A program made the position numbers and the translations under genes. From Ancylostoma caninum (Eukaryota > Nematoda > Chromadorea > Rhabditida > Ancylostomatidae): a stretch of DNA of 64,000 nt. This document shows positions 46,197-58,100 of the stretch, piece by piece (position 1 is the stretch's first letter; every line of letters starts with the position of its first letter). The notes beneath the pieces were generated by a model. It was not told the origin of the DNA. It made no database searches and saw only the letters and a program-made list of their open reading frames with translations. Location: positions 4,018,001 to 4,082,000 of the forward strand of contig JBAJFG010000479.1 of assembly GCA_037903475.1 (NCBI GenBank), written 5' to 3'.

Positions 46197-49100
46197 CTAA
46201 CAAACGACTTTGTACATCGCACACTTTTTGTCATCCAGGTATTGTTCTACCTTACACCCGGTTGGAGCTGTCGGTGGTTGAGTTTGCCTGCACTCGGGAC
46301 GACCTGAACATTAATCGTTATATGTTTCAGAACAACTGGGTCATTTGCTTCTAACCTTAAATACTTCGGAGGGAGAGTTGTTAATAAAGAGGGAAGCTTC
46401 CGAAACAATCCTACATCTCACTCAAAAGGGTAAGAGAAACTTTACGGGGAAGTTACCGAATATATCGCTATTTCTCGATCCGCAAATCTTCCTATGTAAA
46501 TCCTGGTAACGATGCAAATTAACCACTCATGAGCGCTTTTTCATCATGTGCTCAGCCCATGGTCAGCTTTCGTGGATGACGCAAAATTGACGAGACGGTC
46601 GGCCGATATTTCATCACAAATGCAGAGATGTAGTGGAAGTCGCGGTGGATTCGTCTTTCTCTTGTCCCGTTGGTTACGATAACGATGGATATACATATAG
46701 GTCATTCAGAAAGGAGTCGGTACTGGTGCATTCACGAACTAAAAGTAAAGAGTGTGTTTGTGCACGCCCAAGCATGTTTGATATTGATTGAAAATGCCAG
46801 CATATCAGTCCATGATCCTTCCATCACTATTCACTGCCGGTTGAATGAACTGTAAACGCCAATGGTAAGAGCGAGAGACTTACACAGTGTTTTCGGGATT
46901 TCGCGACGAGATCATATTTTCCCGCTTGCTAGAGGTGATACAGTGTTTACGAGATTTTCGGGCTGCATAATAATTACATACTCGGAGCAAGATTACCGCC
47001 CTCCTCCTTTTTTGTGCTAGGATTCAAGGTCCTGTATAAGTAGACATCCATGCGTTATGGAGAGTTTTCAGAGCATCGAAGCCACCGAATAGCGGTGATG
47101 TCGAGACCGCTGTTCCACCTCATGGGATTAAGGCCGCATCCTTTCTTCATGTTCAGAGTCGATTCTGCGGCAACGAAATCCTCTTGTACTCTCGAGGCGG
47201 ACGGTGCTCGCACACGCAGTATGGACGCGTAATCACAGGCTATTATGGCATTTGGTAACAATTAATAAAACTTTCTGAACAAATTTCACAATACATCACA
47301 TTCTCTAAAATTCTTCCATTGCCTTCGAGATTTGCGAGGGTCGCAGAGAGGTGCGTCCGCGCTCTTCTGCGAAATCGCGGACATACAGGTTCACCAATAG
47401 AGGGGCAAGGGGTGTGCTGGCGCCCAATGTTGTGAAGAACGCCAAGGTATGGGTACAACAGTGACCATCTTGTCTTAGTTAGTTTGATCTCAAGCCTAGA
47501 AATCTTATTCGTTGAGCTATTTGGAAGTCAAAGCCCAAGTGCTTTCGATTTATCCACTCACAAAAAAATTCCGACGGATTATCGCAGATGGGTATTGGGA
47601 CAAGTTATTGACGGTAAAGGATGAAGGATAAAGTGGTCGGCGCTAATCAATCCCGTCACGAGGGATGCGCCACGCATTCGACTTCATTGAGCATCGTAGA
47701 GGCGTTGAATGCGTAGTACCCACGGATCTCCCTCATACGAGGGATCCCAGCCGGTTAGTCGCGAGGCTACGTGGCGCGTCCCCAGGTGGCGGATAGGGGG
47801 CTAATCGCGGACCAAACGCGACCTTGTGCCTGCCCTGAGACGCGGGTGGATTCAGGGGATGGACTCCCTGTTTCTGCAGTGTCGGAACGATCTATACCTT
47901 CTGTCAGCGCGTGGGCATGTTCATGCATGCGTGCATGGGTGTGACTGCGTGTCTGCAGATTGTATCCTGCACATCTATCCGACCAAAAGCCCTGCATTCA
48001 AGTGACTGGGAGGTACAAGGGAGGCGGTTCGGAGTCGCCTCCAACAAATAAGCTCCATCGTCCACTCCCGGGAAGCCCGGCTAACTTCCCGGTGAAATCA
48101 CACTCCAGCCTCCCACGGGGGAATAGAGCCCAGCAAGCTATCTCCTGTGGGCTTAAAATTCTTCAAGCTCGACACAGCAATAATAGAGAGTGTTCCCCTG
48201 ATCTCGGAAGAGTCACTGGTACGGCAGCGCCAGTGAGGACGAGGTCCGAGGGGTTATCTAGGCTGCCTAAAACCAGAAGGACTATGATGACGGTCTGTAC
48301 CTTCAACGCACGCACGCTTGCATCGGAAGCTTCCATCGAGGATTTGATGATGCAAGCCAGGAAGATCAGGTACGACGTCATCGGACTGACCGAGACGAGG
48401 AGACACCGACCACTGAATGCCACCTTCGACACTGGAGAAGAGCTGTTCCTTGGAACCTGCGACAGTAGAGGAGTTGGTGGAGTCGGTGTCCTCGTCAACA
48501 CGAACTTGGTCATGAACATCGACTCATTCGAACAGCTAACAACCCGAATCGGACGTTTGCGGTTGAGAAGATGTGGATCAATACCGGCCTTGACAATCTT
48601 CGTCGCCTACGCTCCAACATCCAGCTACGACGAAGAGGATATTGAGGCCTTCTATATGGACTTGGAGAAGTTCTACAGGGAAGACCACACATTCTACAAG
48701 ATCATCGTTGGCGATTTCAACGCCAAGATTGGTCCTAGGAGAACGCCTGAGGAACTTCACATCGGTACCCACGGCCTGCAGTGGAACGAACAGGGAGAGA
48801 GGCTGTCTGAGTTCATCATGACGACGAAGACCATCCATGGTAACTCTCAATTTCAGAAGCCAACCTCCCTACGCTGGACGTGGGAGTCACCCGGTGGAGA
48901 GTACCATAATGAAATTGACCACATCATCGTCAATCGAAGGTTCTGCCTGACCGACGTCGGTGTTGTACCAAAGTTCTACACCGGATCCGACCATCGCCTC
49001 CTTCGTGCAAGATTCTTCTTCTCACGCAAAGGAGAGAAAGCCGTGAAGTTTAAGAGAAGGAGTCCCAAACCCGTCATCAATTGGGATCTTTTCACTTCGC

Positions 49101-52100
49101 TAGCCGGCTTTTGGGAAGATGCGGTTGTCGACAACATCGACGAAGAGTACGATCGGCTTGTACAGCATCTCCGCGACAGCGCAAAGAGCGCCGAGGGTTT
49201 GAGAGTCACCAAGAGACGACTGTCTTACGAGACCCTCGAGCTTATACGCCAGCGTGGAGCCGCGAGAGCCGCAGGCAACTACCAGCTAACGTCCGAGCTC
49301 GCAAAACGATGCAGAGAAGCGATAAAAGAAGACCTCAAGGAGAGACGAGCAGCAGTGTTGGCCGAAGCCGCAGAGGCAGGGAAAAGCATTCGCTGCGCCC
49401 GCCGAGACTTCGCCAATCGCAAGACCAAGATGTCCGCCCTCCGGCGCCCAGACGGAACAATTTCTTCATCAAGACGGGAAATGGAGAAGGTCATCTAGAC
49501 TTCTACTCGGATCTCTTCGATAGCCACGTCCACCTCCCTCAATGTCACCTTAGGGAGGACGGGTATGTTGTCCCATCGGTTCTCCCTTCCGAAATCCGAC
49601 ATGCCATCAAGTCGGTGAAGAATCGTACAGCACCCGGCCCAGAATTCGACCGGAACATCTGAAGAACCTACCGCCAATTCTCATTACCACCTTGGCTAGG
49701 CTTTTCACGCGGTACCTGTCGGAGTGCAAGGTACCTAACCAGTGGAAGACCAGCAGGACCGTGTTGCTGTACAAGAAGGGAGACCCGCAGGATATTGGCA
49801 ATTATCGCCCCATCTGCCTACTGTCCGTCGTCTACAAGCTTTTCACGCGAGTGATCCTCAATAGGATCGAAAGGACGCTAGACGAGGGACAGCCGTGCGA
49901 GCAAGCAGGGTTTCGAAAAGGATTCAGTACGATCGACCACATACACACCGTCACTAGACTCATCGAAGTATCGCGAGAGTATAAGATGCCCCTCTGTCTC
50001 ACGTTCATCGATTTGAAGAAAGCCTTCGACTCTGTTGAGACGGAAGCGGTGTTGGAAGCCCTGGGCAACCAGGGCATACCTACTCAATACATCAAGGTAT
50101 TTCGTGAGCTCTACAGCAACTTCACGACCAGGATTTCTCCATTCTACGACGACATCATCATCGACGTCAAGAGAGGGGTTCGGCAAGGCGATACCGTGTC
50201 GCCAAAACTATTCAGCGCCACTCTTGAAGACGTCATGCGGAAACTGGAATGGGATAGCATGGGAGTGCAAGTTGATGGCCGGCGACTTAGTCATCTTCGC
50301 TTCGCTGACGACATCGTTCTTATAACACCAACCATCAGCGAAGCGGAACAGATGCTGGCCGACTTCGAGGACGCGTGTGGAAAGGTTGGTCTCCAGCTGA
50401 ATCTGACGAAGACGATGTTCATGAAGAACGGATGGGTCCCGGATGCCCCATTCTCGCTCAACGGAACGACCATATCCGAATGCTCCAGCTACGTATACCT
50501 AGGTCGGGAAGTCAACATGATGAACGACCTCGCTCCAGAGCTGGGCAGGAGGAAACGAGCGGCTTGGGGAGCTTACAAGAGCATCGAGGACGTAGTGAAG
50601 AAGACGAAGAACACCAGGCTCCGTGCCCACCTCTTCAACACAACCGTTCTCCCTGCTTTGACCTACGCCTCAGAAACCTGGGCGTTGCGCAAGCAGGATG
50701 AGAATGCGGTCAGCGTCGTCGAACGCTCCATCGAGAGGGTGATGCTAGGAATAACCCGCCTCACGCAAGTGAGGGCTGGAATACGGAGCTCCACCCTTCG
50801 TCAACAATCGAAGATCAGGGACGCTGCCGCTTACGCCAAGTTGAGTAAGATTAGGTGGGCCGGACACGTGATGCGTTTTAACGACAACCGTTGGACAAGA
50901 GCCGTCAGCGACTGGACTCCACGGGACGTTAAGCGCACGACAGGAAGACCACCGACCCGATGGTCAGACTTCTTCACGAAGTCCTTCAAGGATAGATACG
51001 ATGCTCTCCGTGTCCCTCGAACGGACAGAATCCACTGGACAACTCTGGCTCGCGAGAGGGACAAATGGAAGGATTGCTGGCGCCCGCTCGGTATACCCGA
51101 AGATCAACGGGAGTCAAGGTGATCAAGGTGATTGACGGTAAAAATTTTATATGCATAGTCATTCAATTACCACCATTTTTAAGACAGCGTATACGCACAC
51201 TTCCTTGGTTGGGTTGAAGGATGGTGCGTGCTACCATATACATAGCATAGAGCCGAGAAGCGCAACAGAAAAAAAAACGAATGATGCGGTAAGTCCATGC
51301 TCTCGCTGAGAGCTTCGAGCAATTATTGCGTAGGTTTTCAGCGCAATGCAGCCGCCACCTATTTCATACATTACCCATAATAATTGGCGAGAAACTGAGG
51401 GTGAACGAAGAGATAGAGGCTGTGTCCCCTCGTTTTTCGTGTTGCATGTATAGTATATGTCAACAAATCCTAGTCGTTTTTGCAACGTGATACCGATGAT
51501 GTACATCAAGGTCACGGAATTGACGAGAAGTCGTCTTTGGGTTAGACCAAAACGCGTATTTGCCACTAATGAGGCGGAGTGGTATTTGAACGCTGGCTAC
51601 CTGTTACAGGTAAAGCGTTGGGATGCGTGTCTTCTCTCAAGATTAATTCCGTCAATAGTTTAGATGCGAAAATGAGGAGACCTGCCTTTGGGCCTATGAC
51701 ATACTACTGGGTGGCCAAAAAGTATGGTTTTTTTTATTTCGGACTTTTATCACTTGTTCGTTTTACATATTCCAGAAACACCATAAAATCTTCTCTCTTC
51801 TTATCATTAGCTCAGTTGATTGAGCCATGTGAGCTTGCCCGCACCGCGAGTCCATTGTAAATAAATCTCTCTCAGTCTATAGAGTCCACTGCAGCAATAG
51901 AAAGAGACCTTCAAAACACTTTTCCGAACAGCGCAAAAGTTTGTCAACCTATAGAGAGCTGAAGGGATTATCAAAATAGGAGGAAACCCGGTCCGTTTCC
52001 GATTTGCGCTGTTACGACCCCTAAACGGACAGGCAGTTAATCAAGCAAGGTAACCATCACTATCCAGGAAAGAGATTCATCACAAGGTTGTTGTTTGCCA

Positions 52101-55100
52101 GAGGTACGATGATTTGAGAAGGAGTAACCACAAATGCGAGGATGTCTCTGGTTTGTATGAACAAAATCGACAAAAAGGACGCCAATTTGTAGCGAGATAG
52201 AATTCTCCAAAATTATTCGTCCAACGGGTACAAAGAAAATGCCGAGACGATTCCTCAGAAACTCGGAATCTTCAGCTCACAAAGCCAAAACATCATTGTC
52301 TACTAGGAAGCGTCCACCGGATACCTTAAAAAGAATTAATGCTCTCCCTGCACTCGAGACTTGAATACGTTGGATTTCTCCGTTGGAGGTTCCATGGACG
52401 AAACGGTGGAGAACAAGAATATCACAAACTCATAACATGTACAGCGCTAACTCTGTAATGCTGGCCAGAAATCGATGAAAGCTACTTGCGGCGCATAGGG
52501 GGTTCCGTGATGGCAAGGTTAAAGGTCTGTATTGAAGACAGTGAATGCAACTTCTAAATTCCTCATGAAACTGGTTATTCACGTGGTTGCACAGCTGTTA
52601 TAATGGAAAAGGTAAAGTAATTGTAGCCAGAAAAGGGAAGATGACGTTTATGTGACGCCTATACTTTCGGCCACCTTGTACATGCTTTGTAGCGTCCACC
52701 GTCCTAGCGTGCACCCATGCCAGCACGCCATTCCACGGAAACTGAGTGAGGAAATAGTAGTGAGGAGATAGTGTGAGAGCTTGTAACACTTTGTTCTCAT
52801 AATTTCCATTCATTTTATTCACCGCGACGATGTCGCTGTGAAGTCATGGGCCTTACGCTCATGGCATTTTTTGCAGCAGCCTTGACACAGCTACTATCCA
52901 GCTTTAATCATTTTTGTATGACTTATCCGCTCCGACATTCGTCCCGGGGTCCGCCTGACAAAATCCTCTCCTATTATTTTCGAGGCAAAATCCGGTGCAG
53001 CGATGGGAGACATCACTTTAGTTTTGCTGCGGAAACAACCTGAATATGGTGTGGGATTGTAACGGCCACGTCCCAATATTTATCAAGAAATGGTTATTTG
53101 AGGAACTTGGTCTACAGGTACACCTGAGTCTACTCTCCGTTTTAAAGGAGAGTGGAGTCCTGGTGGATTCGACTGGCCTACTGAAGACCGGTTGAGCCTG
53201 TGGCCCATTGCAAGGGCCAGACGAGATGAGCGGGACGCCTTCCCACGCGGACGGGGCGCGAATGCAGAAACGCGTCCCACGCGTCCAGCTGTGCTAGAGG
53301 TGGCCAGCGTCGGTGTACGAGGCGCATGCCACCCCTCGGCACGCATTTTTGCTTTATTTATTTTTTATTTTTTTATTTATTTTTTATGTATTTTCAGTCT
53401 CGGAACGAAATCCGGTTTAACCATAATGGTAGCACCTGTTTCGGGACAAAATTCGGCTTCCCGGCGGTGCTTGAGGACAGAATCGGGATGTTGCGGTACA
53501 AGAACTCATGATTTTTGATGACTCCAGCTCACCCTCAAGGGGGAGTCATCATTTTGTCAGGCATGAATCCCGCACGAATGTCTGGGCTACACCATTGCAG
53601 AGGAATTCATACTAATCACGCATCCATTTGAGGGGATTTTCCATGAAGACCGGTCAAAGCGGCATGTACATCCTTAGTGAAAAAAAGGCGCGGCAGCCGC
53701 GCGGAAGTGCGTCCGAACTGCGTCAGAGGTGCACCTAGCCCTCTCCCTCATCATATGAAGTGTCAAATGCCCACATCTAGTACAAGTTTCCCTCAGGCTA
53801 TTCAATGCAAAATGTGTGGCAAGCACACCGGGGTGGTCGCTGGCCAGAACAAAAGTTGCATCACAAGGAGCGTGGATTTGACAATCTGTCTTTCTACATC
53901 TTCGCGCTTGACTAAACTGCACTAATTTTTGTCTGTGAGCTAACACATCATAAACTCATTTTGTCGGAGAGGCTGAGTCATACGAAAATGGTTGAAGCTG
54001 AATAGTAGCGGCGTCAAGGCTGCTGCGAAATATGTCATAAGCGGCAGACGCGGGAGGGGAAGGGTCCTAACGTTTTCCACGATACTTAGCGCAGGTGCTA
54101 CCATCAGTGTACCCATAACGTGCCGTTCTCCACACTACTAAGCGCCACCACACCCCTCCTCCATCGGCGGCCCCATATTTCGGCGTTTTCCACATTGATG
54201 GACGCCGGCGCACCTGTCCTCCACCGGTGCACTCCTTTGTAACTCTCGAGGGCACTAGAAGAAAGTTAGAAAATAACCAGGAAGTTTGATCATTCACATA
54301 TCATAATAACCTAAGATACCGCTTTAACCCTGCGTATATGAGTACGGGAAAGGTAGAGTACGGGTTTGCCGATTGAGAGAAGTGTCTCGGCGCCCAGCTG
54401 CGCGAAAGCGTCCTGGGATGGATCCACCAGCTGGAGAGGTGCTCCCGTGCACCCACTAGAGTTGAGATTTTTGCTCTACGCAACGTGTCGTTGTTTTTGG
54501 AAGATTGCTCAGTGCTCATTTGTATTCACTTCAAGATGAGCATAATTTCGCGTACTGCCCTCTTCCGCACTCCTTTTATATCGTAATCGATCACCTGCTC
54601 CCTGTATGAACAAGCAGAAGCTTATCAATTGGAGTATCCTAATAACTTGAAGCTCGGATCAATTTAGATGATTATTTGCTCTGCACCGGTTGTACTGTTC
54701 ACATCTACTAAACTCATTTGGAAGAAGCTCTTGTGCAGAGCTGGAAGTGGCTGGACATCACGGGCCCACAGGCATGTAAGAAATGCTGTGACAAATATCG
54801 GGAGGAAATACCAATACACTGGAGAGTAACGTTACATATCGATGTGTGATGTGAGAAATGACTTGAGCAAGGCCAGCATCATGATCATTTTCGCTTCTTT
54901 CTTGATTTTCTGGAGACTGACAAGGTATGAAGCTTTGCACATCTCACGTGGCTGTCCCACCCCATTTTCCAGTTCCGTAGAAGAGCTCATCACAACATAT
55001 CGGATAATCCTCCCCAGTCACATTTCTAATTTTGTTGTTGCTCAGACATTTGGTGCGGCCGGCCCGCTCGACCAGTATGTGGCAACTGGCCGAGCGGCTG

Positions 55101-58100
55101 CTGGCCGCTCTATCACACCTGCGGCCGAGAGACAGCTCATGGCCGGCCGATCGGCCATGATAACCTACCGGTCGGCTCGGTTGACTATGATAACCTTCCG
55201 GCTGGCCCGGTCGACAATGGACTAGCATTTCGTCCAGCTCGGTTGAAAGGGTTCGTTGGTGATAGAAGGGTAGTGTTAAGCTGTGAAGGAATGAGCCTAG
55301 AGAAACAGATCAGAAGCACGGATGGTCGAGTGGATAAAGCAGCGGCCTCTCAAATATGCAGAAGAAATGATGAGTTTGGTTCGATTCCACTCGATGACAG
55401 AAGAAAGTTAGCACTGGGAGGACGGCGTGGGAGCTTTACAAAGAGGTACTTTCTCTTATTGCTGATGAGAATTTGCTAATTTATGGTCCTTTATATCACG
55501 ATCACTAAAGAGCGTCGAATGCGGAGCTCTTCCGTGCGTGGCACTGCGCAAGCAGAAAGTAACCAGTCAAAGGTTGTAACACTGTTTGCGGCCATTCGAT
55601 GGGTCATGAGGCCCATCACCGGGCCGCTCTAGCATTGCCGGCCGGGCTCCGACACGGTGATTCCCCGGCCGATAATGGTGAGCGGGCCCTAGGTGCTAAC
55701 GAATGCCAGATGTTAACGAATCAAACTAAATTAATCAAACTCCTCGAACTCCGTCAGAATCCTAATGATTCCTCTCCAAACTCATAACGCCGATCAAGTA
55801 AATAATCTGTGCCTTGGAGGAGTGGATTAGGTACTCACTGCCGTGAAGAAGTTAGAACTTACTCGCACAAATCTTCTTGTCCGGGGCGCATTTCATTCCT
55901 GCCCCACAGTCCTTATTGGTACTACATTTTTTGTCGGCAATCACTGAAAAATGCCCGTTGAAACCATAACTTCTCGCACTTGATCTGCAGCTTTCATACT
56001 ATTTGAAGTCGCTGAACGTTCTTACAGAATCGCTAAACAGAAGGAGAGATGTGTCGGAATCAGGCATGAGAACTTATAATGTCCGAGGAAGCCGATTAAC
56101 TTTAAAAAAGTTCCAGATTAACGAGCTTCGCTGCAAAGAAGTCGCTTAAGCGACGGCTGAGTGATGCACAAGGGCCCAGTAGAAAGTTGACGAGTGGCAT
56201 GCATCAGATTATTCTCTTCTGGGGTTCTTCTGCGCTTGATTATCCGCTGTGGTTCCGTTGCAAATGTGTCCGAGGAACGACGACGACTGCTGGCAAAATA
56301 GCGAAAATACGTCAACTCTGTTGGGCTGATGCTGCGTCAACTCTGATGGGCTTATCCTGTTTGTTTTCAGACGAAGCTGGAAGCTAGCTTAGAAGCTTTC
56401 TGAGAATGTTGAGTAACTACACTGCAGGAGTCTCTTAGGATGCAGTACCGGCCAAAATCATATGACCTTTTAAATCACCTCCATAACTTTTAGTGGATTA
56501 AAGCTTCGCTTGAAGAGATACGGAAGCATCTTTTTGCGATATGGACTTCTAGGTGCATCATGACCGACTTAACATTGTAACCAAAGAAGAGTGAGCCAAT
56601 TTGGCAGAAATTCTTGCATTGGTTTACTACTGGAATTGACTCAAATTTGCTTCGTACGCACTGATCAATGGTTTGAAAACACACTTTTCCAGGATTAATA
56701 TCTTATAGTGGAAAACAAGGCCCGTAGTAAAGTGCGATCATCGCACATCACCTTCAGGACGATGACCGCAATTCACTCCGGAGAGAGTATGGTGATCATC
56801 GCCACGGTGAAGCGGACATGAAAAGTGATCAAATGTAAGTGGTTCACGTATCCCCTCATCACTTCCGCGGCTGTTTTAGAGTGTGAAACAGTTATGAGCC
56901 ATTGCTGCTAACAAGCTACGACTTGTCAGAAGCACCAGAAACACCTCTGTGCTTCTGACAAGTCGTACACTGTTTGTTCTGTGCTGTGGGGCAAAATCAA
57001 CATGCCTGAGTCCGTAGGCTCAAATGCATTCTGTGCACCTGATCATACGTACCTTCACACAATCATCATACTCGAGTGGGATGCTACGAGTACTTCACTC
57101 GGCGTCCCTTCCCTCCGCACACTACATAGTCGCCAAACGATGGCGTTCATCGCCCTCCAGTGCAATGAGATCAGCGCCCCGCACATACCTGCTCACAGCA
57201 CCGCCACGTATGGTGATGATCTTCCATTCCTCAGTGTTGGAAGGTCGTCGCGCGTGCGATCATCGCCCCAAATGTGGCGACGATTTGTGCAGGCAGCTGA
57301 TCTCACCGCCGTGACGCTTTACTACGAGCCTCCTGGTTTCCATATAGACGCTGTTGACATCCCTAGCAGGTTGAGCTGCATTGTTCCCATTATTGTAGTC
57401 GAACAATTGGAGGCGTCTTGGATGTTCCCTCTTTTGGAATTGTAAGTTCACATTTCATGGGAAAAATAGGGCGTAGCAGGAACTGGGGAAATTATGACCT
57501 ATAATAACGGGCTTATTCTGTGTGTGTTGTGTGTGTAAGTGTGTGTGTGTCGTTCTGTGTGTCACGAAATTCCTTCATCCCATTTTGAAGGCATAGTAGG
57601 GCGGTTATCCTATTCCAATCATATCTCTAGATTCTTGAAGACTCACTGCGGGTCCATTGCTGTGATAGGGTACGCCGGTGCCCGAAAGTGGGGAAGATGG
57701 GTCCACCTGTGATAAGGGTGTGCGGGTGCCCAGAAGTGGGGGAGACGGGTCCATCTCTGTGATAAGGGTGTGCCAGTTTTCAACAGTTTGGAGGCGTGAA
57801 GGGGGGGGGGGGGTGGGAGACATCACATGAAATCCCTTTATCTTACTGCTGGACCCATCAGCCCTCAAATATCCACTTCTATACGCCGGCGCACCTCATT
57901 CCGTCAATATTGCGTCAAAGGCACCTATCCGGGTCCAATGCTACTGGAGGAGTGCGCTTGCAACAGTTAGAAAAAAACACTACATGACCAGTTCTCCTGC
58001 AAATGAGGGCTGTATCAGAGGCGATGCTACATTTTCCGTCCTTTTTCCACTGCAGAAATTGGTAAGACGAGTTGTGTTGGTGTGGTTAAAGATGAGTTAA

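Noticed and set aside
47240..47460. Minus-strand stretch resembling a reverse-transcriptase motif (STPLAPLLVNLYV)
   Set aside because: No other reverse-transcriptase motif in frame nearby; too short to assign.
48163..49212. Minus-strand frames opposite the RTE endonuclease (60-118 codons)
   Set aside because: Antisense shadows of the RTE coding region.
49081..49662. 193-codon forward frame as a separate gene
   Set aside because: Its first two thirds are an out-of-frame reading of the RTE protein; only the last part is genuine RTE sequence after a frameshift.
55319..55396. A functional tRNA-Ser or tRNA-Leu gene
   Set aside because: Box A and box B are good, but no paired acceptor stem is evident and a related degraded copy with the same flank exists at 44042, so a SINE fits better.
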